A stretch of DNA of 64,000 bases, taken from positions 1-64,000 of the forward strand of contig NZ_PNYB01000029.1 of assembly GCF_002879855.1 (NCBI RefSeq). The letters run 5' to 3'. A model generated the notes under the pieces. That model was not told where the DNA came from. It did not search any database and saw only the letters and a list, made by a program, of their open reading frames with translations. Source of the DNA: Trinickia soli (GTDB lineage Bacteria > Pseudomonadota > Gammaproteobacteria > Burkholderiales > Burkholderiaceae). Below, in pieces: positions 47,075 through 56,979 of this stretch (positions within the stretch are counted from its first letter, which is position 1; every line of letters begins with the position of its first letter). A program made the translations under genes and the position numbers.

Positions 47075-48187
47075 GTGAGTCATGTTCGCCCTCGTACCGG
47101 CGCCGACGCGCAACCGCGTAGCGAACTGCCGAGCGTGCTGGCTTCTCCGTCGCCGATGCGGCGCGTCTGGCGACGCTTCAAACAGCAGCGCCTCGGCTAC
47201 TGGAGTCTCGTGCTGTTTCTCGTGGCCTTTGGCGCGAGCCTTGCGGGGCCGTTATGGTCGAACGACAAACCGCTCGTCGTGCGCTATGACGGGAAGACCT
47301 ATTTCCCGATCGTGAAGACCTATCCCGAGACGACCTTCGGCGGCGACTTTCCCACACCGACCGATTATCTGGACCCCTACGTGCGCCGTCGCTTTGCCGC
47401 GCCGGGCAATTTCGCGCTCTATCCGCCGAATCACTATTACTACGACACGCTCAACTACTTTTCGCGTGAACCCAATCCGGCACCGCCTTCGCGCGAGAAC
47501 TGGCTCGGCACCGACTCGCAGGGGCGCGATGTGTTTGCGCGGCTCCTGTACGGCTTTCGCGTGTCGGTCGAATTCGCGTTGGTGTTGACGCTGATCGGCA
47601 GCATCCTCGGCATCGTGGCCGGCGCCGTGCAAGGCTACTTCGGCGGGAGGATCGATATCGTCGGCCAGCGCCTGATCGAGATCTGGAGTGCGCTGCCCGA
47701 GCTGTACCTGCTCATCATCTTCGCTTCGATTTTCGAGCCCAGCTTGCTGTTGCTGCTCGTCTTGCTGTCGCTGTTCGGTTGGATCGGTTTGTCCGACTAC
47801 GTGCGGGCCGAATGTTTGCGCAATCGCACGCAAGACTATGTGCGCGCGGCGCGTGCGATGGGGCTGTCGAACTGGCAGATCATTTGGCGTCATGTGCTGC
47901 CGAACAGCTTGACGCCCGTCATCACGTTCCTGCCGTTTCGCATGAGCGGCTCCATTCTGGCGCTCACGAGCCTCGACTTTCTCGGCCTGGGCGTGCCTGC
48001 GCCGACGCCGAGTCTCGGCGAATTGCTGGCCCAGGGTAAAGCCAATCTCGACGCATGGTGGATCTCGTTATCGACGTTCGGGGTGCTCGTCGTGACGCTG
48101 TTGTTGCTGACGTTCATGGGCGATGCGCTACGCAATGCGCTCGATACCCGGATTGCCGACGCCATGCGCGCGGGAGGCAATCAATGA
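47075..48187 (+). CDS. yejE: Peptide ABC transporter permease YejE-like
   Basis: 370 residues from GTG 47075, which follows GGAGCGCTAAC at the end of yejB. After a polar N-terminus comes RFKQQRLGYWSLVLFLVAF. The typical GTDSQGRDVFARLLYGFRVS segment lies near 150 and the EAA loop RAARAMGLSNWQIIWRHVLP near 262. An ATG at 47156 is an alternative start. Its stop overlaps the yejF ATG. Confidence 0.93.
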   Translation: MSHVRPRTGADAQPRSELPSVLASPSPMRRVWRRFKQQRLGYWSLVLFLVAFGASLAGPLWSNDKPLVVRYDGKTYFPIVKTYPETTFGGDFPTPTDYLDPYVRRRFAAPGNFALYPPNHYYYDTLNYFSREPNPAPPSRENWLGTDSQGRDVFARLLYGFRVSVEFALVLTLIGSILGIVAGAVQGYFGGRIDIVGQRLIEIWSALPELYLLIIFASIFEPSLLLLLVLLSLFGWIGLSDYVRAECLRNRTQDYVRAARAMGLSNWQIIWRHVLPNSLTPVITFLPFRMSGSILALTSLDFLGLGVPAPTPSLGELLAQGKANLDAWWISLSTFGVLVVTLLLLTFMGDALRNALDTRIADAMRAGGNQ

Positions 48188-49833
48188 GCGCAACGTCGAC
48201 CACTTCCGGCGTGCCGCCCGGCGCGGCAGCGATGCAATCCGAGCCGTTGCTTGCACTCGAACATCTGCACGTCGCTTTCGGCGAAACCGTTGCTGTCGAC
48301 GATCTGACCTTCGCGATCGGGCAGGGCGAGCGCGTGGCGCTGGTCGGCGAATCGGGCTCGGGCAAGACCGTGACGGCACTCGCTATCCTGCGGCTGCTGC
48401 GCGACGCGCAGGTGAGCGGGGCGGTCCGGTTCGGCGGCGAAGATCTGCTCGGCAAAAGCGAGCGGGCGATGCAGGGGCTGCGCGGCTCGGAGATCGCCAT
48501 GATCTTTCAGGAGCCGATGACGGCGCTCAATCCGCTCTATACCGTCGGCGAGCAGATCGCCGAGACGATCGTCGCGCACGAGGGCGTATCGCCTCAGCAG
48601 GGCCGCCTGCGCGCGATCGAGCTGTTGGCGCGCACGGGCGTCACCGAGCCGCATCGGCGCGTGCTCAGTTATCCGCATCAGCTCTCGGGCGGGCAGCGGC
48701 AGCGCGCCATGATCGCGATGGCGCTTGCTTGCCGGCCACGCCTGCTGCTGGCCGACGAGCCGACCACGGCGCTCGATGTGACGATTCGTGCCCAAATCGT
48801 CGATCTGCTGCTCGAAATCCAGCGCGACGAGGCGCAAAAGCGCGGCATGGCCGTGCTGTTGATCACGCACGACCTGAACCTCGTGCGGCGCTTCGCGCAG
48901 CGCGTTGCGGTGATGGAGCGGGGCGTGTTGGTGGAAAGCGGCCCCGTCGAACGCGTCTTCGCAGCGCCTCAGCATCCTTACACGCAGCGACTGATCGCAA
49001 GTCGCCCGCAGCGCCACGTGACGCCGGTGCTGCCCATTGCCCCGGTGCTACTCGACGCCCGCGACGTGTCGGTTTCATTTGCGACCAAGACGGGCGGTTT
49101 GCGCGGCTGGTTCCGAGCGGGCCGCTTCGACGCCGTGTCCAACGCCACGCTGAACGTCAGGCAAGGGGAGACGCTCGGCATCGTCGGCGAATCGGGCTCG
49201 GGCAAATCGACGCTCGCGATGGCGCTGCTCGGGTTGCAGAAAACGGCACAGGGCTCGATCGAATTCCAGGGACGCGCGCTATCGAGCTATCGAGGGCGCG
49301 AGCAGACGGTGCTGCGCTCGAATATGCAGGTTGTCTTTCAGGATCCCTTCAGCTCGTTGTCGCCGCGGCAGACGATCGAACGAATCGTCGGCGAGGGGCT
49401 CGCGTTGCATCGTCCGCAGCTTGGCGCCGCAGCGCGCCGGGAGAAGGTCATCGCAGTTCTGCGGGAAGTGGGGTTGGATCGCACCGTCCTCGCGCGATAC
49501 CCGCATGAATTTTCAGGCGGACAGCGACAACGGATTGCGATCGCCCGAGCGCTCGTATTGGAACCCCGAATGCTCGTGCTCGACGAGCCGACGAGCGCAC
49601 TCGACGTGTCGATTCAGCAGCAGGTTCTGACCCTGCTGACTGCGCTCCAGGGCAAATACAACCTCGGGTTCGTTTTCATCAGTCATGACTTGGCCGTCAT
49701 CGGGGCGATGGCCCATCGGGTGGCAGTCATGCAGAACGGGGTCATTGTCGAGACCGGGGACGTGGAAAGAATCTTCTCGAATCCACGGCATCCGTATACG
49801 CAAAAACTCCTGGACGCGAGCCTTCAAGGGTGA
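48184..49833 (+). CDS. yejF: Peptide ABC transporter ATP-binding protein YejF-like (dual ATPase)
   Basis: 549 residues with two ABC cassettes. First: Walker A GESGSGKT near 56, signature LSGGQRQR near 175, Walker B LLLADEP. Second: GESGSGKST near 338, FSGGQRQR near 443, MLVLDEPTSALD. Each ends with the peptide-transporter tail HPYTQRL / HPYTQKL. It energises uptake through YejB/YejE. ATGA overlap with yejE. Confidence 0.96.
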   Translation: MSATSTTSGVPPGAAAMQSEPLLALEHLHVAFGETVAVDDLTFAIGQGERVALVGESGSGKTVTALAILRLLRDAQVSGAVRFGGEDLLGKSERAMQGLRGSEIAMIFQEPMTALNPLYTVGEQIAETIVAHEGVSPQQGRLRAIELLARTGVTEPHRRVLSYPHQLSGGQRQRAMIAMALACRPRLLLADEPTTALDVTIRAQIVDLLLEIQRDEAQKRGMAVLLITHDLNLVRRFAQRVAVMERGVLVESGPVERVFAAPQHPYTQRLIASRPQRHVTPVLPIAPVLLDARDVSVSFATKTGGLRGWFRAGRFDAVSNATLNVRQGETLGIVGESGSGKSTLAMALLGLQKTAQGSIEFQGRALSSYRGREQTVLRSNMQVVFQDPFSSLSPRQTIERIVGEGLALHRPQLGAAARREKVIAVLREVGLDRTVLARYPHEFSGGQRQRIAIARALVLEPRMLVLDEPTSALDVSIQQQVLTLLTALQGKYNLGFVFISHDLAVIGAMAHRVAVMQNGVIVETGDVERIFSNPRHPYTQKLLDASLQG

Positions 49834-49879
49834 TTTCTGACAATTACGACGGTACCCCGATTGTTTTTTTTAATTTGTT

Positions 49880-49908
49880 TTGACATTCGGTAACTTCGTG
49901 GCTAGTAT
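49880..49908 (+). promoter_or_regulatory. Sigma-70 promoter of NlpC/P60 gene
   Basis: TTGACA at 49880-49885, 17-bp spacer, TAGTAT at 49903-49908. It is preceded by an AT-rich stretch (UP-element-like) and lies 51 bp before the start codon. Confidence 0.8.
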
Positions 49909-49958
49909 CGTCCAAACTTTTCGCAGATCCCTGATTCTTAAGCAAAACCTACCGACCA

Positions 49959-50651
49959 ATGCAGCACCGATATTTTGCCCAGGCTTGTACGCGCGTCGTC
50001 GCCGGGATGTTCATTGGCGTGTTGATGACGGCAACAGCCGGCGCGTTCGCAGAAGAAACCAACAATTCGCAGCAGATCGCTTCAACCGCTTCGGCTCAGC
50101 ACGAGTCCGATGCGTCGTCTTCTCCACTTGCCGCTTCCTCGCAATCGTTTAACCCGAGCACCACGAGTGGGCGCGCCAAGGCGTTCCTGTCCGGTGTCGC
50201 GGGCAAAGCCGGCGATGTCGTGGTGGGTGCGCTGAACATGATCGGCGTGCGGTACCGCTGGGGCGGCAACTCGCCCGATTCGGGGCTCGATTGCAGCGGC
50301 TTCGTGCGCTATGTGTTCCAGGATACGCTTGGGATGGCGCTGCCGCGTCGCGCCGAGGAAATGAGCCGGGTTGGCGAAAAGGTGAGGATGGCCGATTTGA
50401 AACCGGGTGATCTGGTGTTCTTCAACACGATGCGCCGGACGTTCTCGCATGTCGGTATCTACATCGGCGGCAACAAGTTTGTGCATTCGCCTTCCACGGG
50501 TAGCACCATTCGTGTCGACGACCTCGACGACGGCTACTGGGAAAAGCGGTTCACGGGCGCGCGTCGGATCGAAACGCAGTTCCAGACGAAGGACGACGAT
50601 CTGCGTCAGCGTGTCAGCGCCACTTTTGGCGACGGCGTAACGGGCAACTGA
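49959..50651 (+). CDS. NlpC/P60-family cell-wall hydrolase
   Basis: 230 residues. Signal peptide VVAGMFIGVLMTATAGAFA, a Ser/Ala-rich linker, then the NlpC/P60 domain from about residue 80. Catalytic Cys in GLDCSGFVRYVF near 110, His in FSHVGIYIGGNKFVHSP near 165, and the start IGVRYRWGGNSPDSG. Such endopeptidases cut gamma-D-Glu-diaminopimelate bonds in peptidoglycan. A strong promoter lies at 49880. Confidence 0.92.
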   Translation: MQHRYFAQACTRVVAGMFIGVLMTATAGAFAEETNNSQQIASTASAQHESDASSSPLAASSQSFNPSTTSGRAKAFLSGVAGKAGDVVVGALNMIGVRYRWGGNSPDSGLDCSGFVRYVFQDTLGMALPRRAEEMSRVGEKVRMADLKPGDLVFFNTMRRTFSHVGIYIGGNKFVHSPSTGSTIRVDDLDDGYWEKRFTGARRIETQFQTKDDDLRQRVSATFGDGVTGN

Positions 50652-50714
50652 CGGTTCCACCGGTCCAGGTTGACTGATTCCGGCTTCAGCGCCGGCTTCG
50701 CTAAAGAGACAAGC

Positions 50715-50741
50715 AAAAAGCCCGCTCACGCGGGCTTTTTT
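50715..50741. terminator. Terminator after NlpC/P60 gene
   Basis: AAAAAGCCCGC-TCAC-GCGGGCTTTTTT: a strong stem with A- and T-runs on either side, so it can serve both this gene and the convergent patatin gene. Confidence 0.9.
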
Positions 50742-50909
50742 GCGTGTGCCGTCGGGCGGGGCAGCCTGCATGCCTGCATGCGTTGGCCGCAAGGCCGCCC
50801 CCACAAGCAGCGCATTGACAAGCATCGCGGCACTTCAAGCATCGCTCATGGTCCGGTGGCCGTCCGGCCGCCGCTCGGCGACCCCCGATGCCGCCGCGAG
50901 CCCGCCACA

Positions 50910-51851
50910 TCAGGCCGCGGCGGCCACACCTGACCGGTGCTCGACGAGTTTGTGCTGCAAGTCCGCATAAAGCCGCGCCACCGCCTCTTCGCCTGCGAGA
51001 ATCGCGGCGTTGCGCTGACCGAAGTCGGCCCCGCTCATCGCCGCGAGGTTCGGCCGGATGACGAAATCGGCGTACTTCTCCAGCTCGTATGTCTTGATCG
51101 TCTGACCCATGATCGTGAAGGTCTGGAGCAGCACATCGAACGAGTTTTGCGTCAATGCGGTTTCGGGATCGGCCGAGATGTCGACAGCGATGACGAAATC
51201 GGCGCCCATTCTGCGTGCGAACGACGCCGGCACGGGACTCACGAGCCCGCCGTCGACATACTCGCGCCCCGCGATCTTCACGGGTTCGAAGATCGACGGA
51301 ACGCTGCACGATGCACGCACGGCGATGCCCGTGTCGCCGCGCTGAAACAGTATCGGCTGGCCGCTGCGCAGGTCGGTTGCGACGATACCGAGCGGTCGCG
51401 TCATCTTTTCGATCGGCCGGCCATGCAGCGTCGAATTCACGTAATTCTGCAGCGCGACGCCTTGCAGGAAACCGCGCGTACGAAACGGCATGGCCCAATC
51501 GCTGATCGACGCCTGATCCATCGTCAGCGCGAGCTTGTTGATTTGCAGCCCGCTCATGCCCGAGGCATAGAGTGCGCCGACGACCGAGCCGGCGCTTGTG
51601 CCGCACACGAGATCGACCTGCAATCCGCGCGCTTCGAGCGCCTTGATCACGCCGATGTGAGCGAAGCCGCGTGCGGCGCCGCCGCCGAGCGCGAGGCCGA
51701 TGCGCAGCGGTTTGGGCGGCGCGGCGGGCGGTCGCGCTTCGGTGTTCGAATCGGTTTGCCTGGTCGCGGGCGAGGCGCACGCGGCGAGCAGGGCCGATGC
51801 GCACGCGACGGTGAAGCTTCGGCGGGTGAGGCGGGGGGAAGACGGTTTCAA
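50910..51851 (-). CDS. Patatin-like phospholipase, lipoprotein
   Basis: 313 residues from TTG 51851. The start is set by GGAGATACC seven bases upstream and by the signal peptide SFTVACASALLAACASP that follows, with lipobox LAAC. Patatin motifs: glycine-rich oxyanion loop LALGGGAARGFAHIG near 50, nucleophile GTSAGSVVGAL near 80 and catalytic Asp in YVDGGLVSPVP near 200 (RssA-like). Probably a lipid acyl hydrolase in the envelope. Confidence 0.88.
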   Translation of the reverse strand: MKPSSPRLTRRSFTVACASALLAACASPATRQTDSNTEARPPAAPPKPLRIGLALGGGAARGFAHIGVIKALEARGLQVDLVCGTSAGSVVGALYASGMSGLQINKLALTMDQASISDWAMPFRTRGFLQGVALQNYVNSTLHGRPIEKMTRPLGIVATDLRSGQPILFQRGDTGIAVRASCSVPSIFEPVKIAGREYVDGGLVSPVPASFARRMGADFVIAVDISADPETALTQNSFDVLLQTFTIMGQTIKTYELEKYADFVIRPNLAAMSGADFGQRNAAILAGEEAVARLYADLQHKLVEHRSGVAAAA

Positions 51852-52095
51852 CGGTATCTCCAACAACGCGCCCAAACCGGCGCGCAACGATGCGCCGGCA
51901 TGAGGGTGTGATCTGTGCCGCCAGGCGGCGCGGGCACATGATACGGCAAAAGCGAATCGGCTCGATCGGGGCGCGGACGGTCGGTGCGGGGCAGGCAGGG
52001 GAAGGCGGCGGTTATAATTGCCGTTTACTTTTTGTTCGCTCGGCTTCGTTGCGCATCGGTTTCCGACGCGCGCTGCCGAACTTTCGACGCCACCT

Positions 52096-53505
52096 ATGAC
52101 GACCGTCCGCACTCGTTTTGCCCCAAGCCCGACCGGCTTCATTCACCTTGGCAACATCCGCTCCGCGCTGTACCCGTGGGCGTTCGCCCGCAAGATGAAA
52201 GGCACCTTCATTCTGCGCATCGAGGATACGGATCTGGAGCGTTCGACGTCGGAATCGGTCGACGCGATTCTCGAAGGCATGGCCTGGCTGGGTCTTGACT
52301 TCGACGAAGGGCCTTTCTACCAAATGCAGCGCATGGATCGCTATCGCGAGGTCGTGGCGCAAATGCTCGATCAGGGGCTTGCGTATCGTTGCTATATGTC
52401 GATGGAAGAGCTCGAGGCGTTGCGCGAACGCCAGCGTCTCGCCGGCGAAAAGCCGCGCTACGACGGAACGTGGCGGCCCGAGCCGGGCAAGACCTTGCCG
52501 CAGCCGCCGGCCGGCGTCGAGCCGGTGATCCGTTTCAAGAACCCGCTGACCGGCGTCGTGGCGTGGGACGATGCCGTCAAAGGACGCGTCGAAATCTCGA
52601 ACGACGAACTCGACGATCTCGTCATCGCCCGGCCCGACGGCACGCCGACCTACAACTTCTGCGTAGTCGTCGATGATCTCGACATGCGCATCACGCACGT
52701 GATTCGTGGCGACGATCACGTCAACAACACGCCGCGCCAGATCAACATTCTGCGTGCGTTGGGCGGACAAACGCCGGTCTACGCTCACTTGCCCACCGTG
52801 CTCAACGAGGCCGGCGAGAAGATGAGCAAACGACACGGCGCGATGAGCGTGATGGGCTATCGCGATGCCGGGTACCTGCCGGAAGCCGTGCTCAATTACC
52901 TGGCGCGCCTGGGCTGGTCGCACGGCGATGCCGAGGTGTTTTCGCGCGAACAATTCGTCGAGTGGTTCGACCTCGAGCACCTGGGCAAATCGCCTGCGCA
53001 GTACGATCACAACAAGCTCAACTGGCTGAACAACCATTACATGAAAGAGGCCGACAACGCGCGGCTTGCCGAGCTGGCCAAGCCGTTCTTCGCGGCGCTC
53101 GGCATCGACGAGGGCGCAATCGCGCAAGGCCCGGATGCGGCTGGCGTCGTTGCGCTGATGAAGGACCGTGCTACGACGATCAAGGAGCTCGCCGAGAACG
53201 CGGCGATCTTCTATCGCGTACCGGCGCCGGAGCCCGAAGCCCTCGCACAGCATCTGACCGATGCCGTGCGTCCCGCGCTGGCGGAACTCGCGGGCGCATT
53301 GGGAAGTTGCGAGTGGACGAAAGAGGGCGTTTCGGCCGCGTTGAAGGCGACCCTTGCGGCGCATAAGCTCAAGATGCCCCAACTGGCGATGCCGGTTCGA
53401 TTGCTTGTCGCCGGCACGACGCACACGCCGTCGATTGACGCGGTGCTCGTGTTGTTCGGGCGCGAGGCGGTCGTGGGCCGTATTGAAAAGGGATTGGCCG
53501 GCTGA
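52096..53505 (+). CDS. gltX: Glutamyl-tRNA synthetase
   Basis: 469 residues. Charges tRNA-Glu. Class I signature in [19 protein letters not shown] (the HIGH motif reads HLGN), zinc-less catalytic domain, and [11 protein letters not shown] near 240 (KMSKS-type loop). The anticodon-binding C-terminal half is complete. A TATAAT at 52013-52018 may be the -10 box, with no good -35. It lies just upstream of the tRNA cluster that includes two tRNA-Glu genes. Confidence 0.97.
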   Translation: MTTVRTRFAPSPTGFIHLGNIRSALYPWAFARKMKGTFILRIEDTDLERSTSESVDAILEGMAWLGLDFDEGPFYQMQRMDRYREVVAQMLDQGLAYRCYMSMEELEALRERQRLAGEKPRYDGTWRPEPGKTLPQPPAGVEPVIRFKNPLTGVVAWDDAVKGRVEISNDELDDLVIARPDGTPTYNFCVVVDDLDMRITHVIRGDDHVNNTPRQINILRALGGQTPVYAHLPTVLNEAGEKMSKRHGAMSVMGYRDAGYLPEAVLNYLARLGWSHGDAEVFSREQFVEWFDLEHLGKSPAQYDHNKLNWLNNHYMKEADNARLAELAKPFFAALGIDEGAIAQGPDAAGVVALMKDRATTIKELAENAAIFYRVPAPEPEALAQHLTDAVRPALAELAGALGSCEWTKEGVSAALKATLAAHKLKMPQLAMPVRLLVAGTTHTPSIDAVLVLFGREAVVGRIEKGLAG

Positions 53506-53583
53506 GCGCGGGTTGCTCCAACGCGTCGTTTGCTATCTGCCACGCCTTTTCGTAGAAAAATGAAGAAAGTTCAGCCCAGGGTA

Positions 53584-53612
53584 TTTACAAGCTAAGAAAG
53601 GGTCTATACAAT
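53584..53612 (+). promoter_or_regulatory. Promoter of tRNA-Ala
   Basis: TTTACA at 53584-53589, 17-bp spacer, TACAAT at 53607-53612, 18 bp before the tRNA. Confidence 0.8.
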
Positions 53613-53630
53613 CTCATTTCTGTTCTGCAA

Positions 53631-53706
<76 letters not shown>

Positions 53707-53727
53707 AACAACGCAGACAGACTCAAG

Positions 53728-53757
53728 AAAAGCTCTGGATTCCAGGGCTTTTTTTAT
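53728..53757 (+). terminator. Terminator after tRNA-Ala
   Basis: AAAGCTCTGG-ATT-CCAGGGCTTT followed by a T-run; 22 bp downstream of the tRNA end. Confidence 0.85.
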
Positions 53758-54123
53758 TTCCGCCACGGTTTCGCGTCGCCGTCTTACGTCGATAATTGCG
53801 GCAACGTTTCGATCGCGGGGTGGCCCATTTGTCCTGTCTTTTTGATAAGGCGGCGGCGTCGATGGGCTGAGTGCCGGCATGACTGCCGCGATGCAAAACC
53901 GCTTGCAGAGCGGCGCAAGCTATGCGTATAATTCGAGGCTCTGCTGTTCAAGGTGTTGCGTGTGGCTTTATATTGCGCGATCCGGCCCGGGGCCAGTAGT
54001 GAAGTGCTTTCGACAGGCAGTGATTGAAAGAAAAAGCTTCACAAAGCCTAAAAGGCGAGTTAGAATAGCGTTCTTCGCTGTTGACGAAAGTTGAGAGCGA
54101 AAAGCAGTAAGTGAAAAGATTTT
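53758..54123. other. Gap upstream of the tRNA-Glu/Asp cluster
   Basis: About 370 bases with no gene supported. Only the promoter at 54038-54066 is recognisable. Confidence 0.5.
54038..54066 (+). promoter_or_regulatory. Promoter of the tRNA-Glu/Asp cluster
   Basis: TTCACA at 54038-54043, 17-bp spacer, TAGAAT at 54061-54066; 57 bp before the first tRNA-Glu. Confidence 0.7.
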
Positions 54124-54199
54124 GTCCCCTTCGTCTAGAGGCCTAGGACATCACCCTTTCACGGTGAGTACAGGGGTTCGAATCCCCTAGGGGACGCCA
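54124..54199 (+). tRNA. tRNA-Glu (UUC), copy 1
   Basis: 76 nt, GTCCCCT/AGGGGAC acceptor, anticodon TTC at 54158-54160 in loop CTTTCAC, encoded CCA. Identical to the copy at 54419-54494. Confidence 0.95.
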
Positions 54200-54278
54200 A
54201 AACATCGGCGGCGCTTCAGTGTGGAGCGCAGCAGCTTGCGAGACGAGACCGACGCTCGCGGGTATGATGAGCAGTAAA

Positions 54279-54355
54279 GGAGTGGTAGTTCAGTCGGTTA
54301 GAATACCGGCCTGTCACGCCGGGGGTCGCGGGTTCGAGTCCCGTCCACTCCGCCA
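54279..54355 (+). tRNA. tRNA-Asp (GUC), copy 1
   Basis: 77 nt, GGAGTGG/CCACTCC acceptor, anticodon GTC at 54313-54315, encoded CCA. It differs from copy 2 in the D-loop (CAGTCGG against CAGTTGG). Confidence 0.95.
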
Positions 54356-54358
54356 GAC

Positions 54359-54393
54359 AAAGCCCGTTCAGGTGTTTCTTGAACGGGCTTTTT
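54359..54393 (+). terminator. Terminator after first Glu/Asp pair
   Basis: AAAGCCCGTTCA pairs with TTGAACGGGCTTT, ending in TTTTT. It separates the two tRNA pairs. Confidence 0.8.
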
Positions 54394-54418
54394 CAATAAA
54401 AGTGTAAGCAGTACTGTT

Positions 54419-54494
54419 GTCCCCTTCGTCTAGAGGCCTAGGACATCACCCTTTCACGGTGAGTACAGGGGTTCGAATCCCCTAGGGGACGCCA
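54419..54494 (+). tRNA. tRNA-Glu (UUC), copy 2
   Basis: 76 nt, sequence identical to copy 1 at 54124-54199, with encoded CCA. No separate promoter is obvious between the terminator and this gene. Confidence 0.95.
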
Positions 54495-54584
54495 AACATC
54501 GGCGGTGCTTGTTGGTCATCCCTGGGCAACGAAGTGCTGCGGTTCGCGAGACAAGCCAACGCTCGCGAGCGAAGATGCAAGATT

Positions 54585-54661
54585 GGAGTGGTAGTTCAGT
54601 TGGTTAGAATACCGGCCTGTCACGCCGGGGGTCGCGGGTTCGAGTCCCGTCCACTCCGCCA
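54585..54661 (+). tRNA. tRNA-Asp (GUC), copy 2
   Basis: 77 nt, anticodon GTC in CTGTCAC, encoded CCA; nearly identical to copy 1. Confidence 0.95.
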
Positions 54662-54665
54662 AATC

Positions 54666-54702
54666 AAAGCCCGTTTGAACATTGGTTCAAGCGGGATTTT
54701 TC
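54666..54702 (+). terminator. Terminator after second Glu/Asp pair
   Basis: CCCGTTTGAAC-ATTG-GTTCAAGCGGG with a following T-run (ATTTTTC). A diverged sister of the terminator at 54359. Confidence 0.75.
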
Positions 54703-54841
54703 TTGTGCGCAACCAATACGCCAAACAACGCCGGCACGCAGCGGAGCGGCTCGAGGCTTGCGTGGGCCATCGGACAATCCGCCATTGCAAGTCCCGCTGC
54801 GCTGTCTTACTGTGGTCATGATCTCCTACATCTGAGCCACG

Positions 54842-55321
54842 ATGTTCGATCCGACCGACGCACCGTCAACGTACGCGCCATCGCCGTTTCACTTGCGCCG
54901 AGCGTCCCTGAGCGACTTCGCGTTCGCGGAGTCGTTGACACGCACCAACATGGGCCACTACTACGAACGGCATCGATTGACCTGGCGAGCCGATTTGTTT
55001 CTCGCCAGTTGGCGCGAATCCGAAAACTTCATCCTCGAAGTCGATAACGAGCCGATCGGCCTGCTTCGGCTGACCGAAGAGGACGATTCGCTGCACATTC
55101 GCGATGTCCAGATTGCCGAGGGCCACCGAGGCCGCGGAGCGGGAACGTTCCTGCTTCAAACTTCGCACCGTTGGGCGCGCGAGCGAGGTCTGCGCGAACT
55201 CCAACTGCGCGTGTTTGTCGATAATCCGGCGGCGAGGCTTTATCTGCGCATGGGCTATCGCGTTGCCGGACCACGTTTCGCACAGCTGGGTCCGATTCGG
55301 CACATGGCCCGGCGCGTTTGA
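54842..55321 (+). CDS. GNAT-family N-acetyltransferase
   Basis: 159 residues. The acetyl-CoA-binding motif is RDVQIAEGHRGRGAGTFLL (about 88-106, R/Q-x-x-G-x-G/A), followed by LQLRVFVDNPAARLYLRMGY (motif B). Substrate unknown. The ATG has only a weak ribosome binding site. Confidence 0.85.
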   Translation: MFDPTDAPSTYAPSPFHLRRASLSDFAFAESLTRTNMGHYYERHRLTWRADLFLASWRESENFILEVDNEPIGLLRLTEEDDSLHIRDVQIAEGHRGRGAGTFLLQTSHRWARERGLRELQLRVFVDNPAARLYLRMGYRVAGPRFAQLGPIRHMARRV

Positions 55322-55344
55322 CTAGCGGTGTGTATGCCGGTACG

Positions 55345-56220
55345 TCACGGTTGCGGGAACTGTTCCATGATGCTGTCGTCGGCGTCTACATCGTCCGTGC
55401 GCTCAGGCGTCTGCTCGGCGTCGCGCATCATGAAGGCGCGCGGGCTTTGGCCGAATGCGCGCCGAAACATGGCCGAAAATGCACTTTGGCTCTGGTAGCC
55501 GAGTTCATGGGCGATCTGCGACAGCGCGCGACCGCGCGTAAGCAGCGGAATGGCGCGCGCCAGCACGGCTTGCTGGCGCCACTGCGAAAAGCTCATGCCG
55601 AGTTCCTGGCGAAAAAGCCGCGCGATCGTGCGGGTGCTGGCGCCTACGCTTGTCGCCCAGTATTCGAGCGGGTCTGTGTTGCCAGGGTCGGCCAGCAGCG
55701 ATTCGCAAAGCGCGCGCAACCGCTTTTCCTTCGGCATAGGAACGGACAGCGGCAACGGTTCCGACCGCGTGATCTCGTCCAGCGCAAGTTCGCCGAGCAG
55801 CCGTTCGCGTCGTGCGTCGAGTCCGTCCGCATCGAGCGCGGCAATGATCTCGCGCAGCAGCCCTGACATTTCGACGACGCGACAGGTGTCGAGTCCCGGC
55901 GGGACGACCGATTCGTCGATATAGAGGGTGCGCAGGTACGCATCTTCGACGATGACGACTTCATGCGGCACATGCGGCGGTACAAAGACCGCGCGCGACG
56001 GCGGGACCATCCACGTGCAGCCTTCGGCGCCAAGTCGCATGACGCCGCGCGACGCGTACGCCAGTTGCGCCCAAGCGTGCATATGCAGCGCGATCCGCTC
56101 GCCGGCCGGCATCGGGCGGGCGCGCACACGGATCGGATGCGTCGGCGTGGGGGCGACGTGCGGGGGAATGTCGAGTAGCCGCACACGGGCGGTCGGGGGC
56201 GACGGGTCGGTCGGGGTCAC
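55345..56220 (-). CDS. AraC-family regulator with cupin sensor
   Basis: 291 residues from GTG 56220 (chosen because the conserved cupin begins shortly after; the frame is open far upstream, so the start is approximate). N-terminal cupin: HMHAWAQLAYASRGVMRL and PPSRAVFVPPHVPHEV. C-terminal AraC double helix-turn-helix: WATSVGASTRTIARLFRQEL and LSQIAHELGYQSQSAFSAMF then RAFGQSPRAF. Target genes unknown. Confidence 0.85.
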   Translation of the reverse strand: MTPTDPSPPTARVRLLDIPPHVAPTPTHPIRVRARPMPAGERIALHMHAWAQLAYASRGVMRLGAEGCTWMVPPSRAVFVPPHVPHEVVIVEDAYLRTLYIDESVVPPGLDTCRVVEMSGLLREIIAALDADGLDARRERLLGELALDEITRSEPLPLSVPMPKEKRLRALCESLLADPGNTDPLEYWATSVGASTRTIARLFRQELGMSFSQWRQQAVLARAIPLLTRGRALSQIAHELGYQSQSAFSAMFRRAFGQSPRAFMMRDAEQTPERTDDVDADDSIMEQFPQP

Positions 56221-56439
56221 GGCGAAGGCCCGTTGGTGAAATGAAAGGAATATGCCTGAAAAAGGCGAGGATGTTAGTGATTGTATGCCCTCGCGGCCGC
56301 GATATTCGAGATGCATAATGCGCTTTCCTGGCGTGAGGTAGTCCACCATACCAGGCATTGAACGTTCGCCGGCGAAGTCCATGCAACGAATCGAATCAAG
56401 ATCGGCGACGTCCATTCCATACAACAAGGACGAGGGCAC

Positions 56440-56877
56440 ATGCGACACGTATTCATCTACGGCACGCTGCGAGCGGGCGAAATCAACGACATCGGGGTTG
56501 CGGCAGCGCGCCATGGCGTCAAAGCGCCGAAGCTCATCGGGCGCGCTGCTGCCAGTGGGCGCTTGTACGATTTCGGCGAATATCCGGGACTCGTGCCCGA
56601 CGACTTGGCGGGTCCGGTGCGAGGCGACGTCTACGAGATCGACGATGCGCTGGTGCCCGTGCTCGACGAAATCGAAGGAGTGGCTCCGGGGGCAGACAGC
56701 CTGTTCAAATCGCGCGAACTGGTCGTTGCCGTCGCGGGGCATCCGGTGCGTTGTTTCTTCTATCCGGTGGACAACGCCTCGGCTTTGGGACGGCCGCGTA
56801 TCGAGGCTGGCGATTGGGTCAGTTATCGCCTCGCGCGCGATCTGGTCGTGGAGACCTCACTGAAATACGGCAGCTGA
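56440..56877 (+). CDS. Gamma-glutamylcyclotransferase (AIG2-like) family protein
   Basis: 145 residues. The hallmark FIYGTLRAGEIN at the N-terminus (YGTL substrate loop), GRLYDFGEYPGLV near 42 and the likely catalytic Glu in LDEIEGVAPG near 77. Family members cyclise gamma-glutamyl groups to 5-oxoproline; the substrate is not predicted. Confidence 0.85.
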   Translation: MRHVFIYGTLRAGEINDIGVAAARHGVKAPKLIGRAAASGRLYDFGEYPGLVPDDLAGPVRGDVYEIDDALVPVLDEIEGVAPGADSLFKSRELVVAVAGHPVRCFFYPVDNASALGRPRIEAGDWVSYRLARDLVVETSLKYGS

Positions 56878-56979
56878 TCGGCGTGCTGTCTCCTTAGCGA
56901 TCTGCGCCGCGCATAGTGACAGCTGCGCGGCGCCCGCGACGGGCCAACGATGAGGCCCGCCGCAGTTTTCCTGGCTTGC

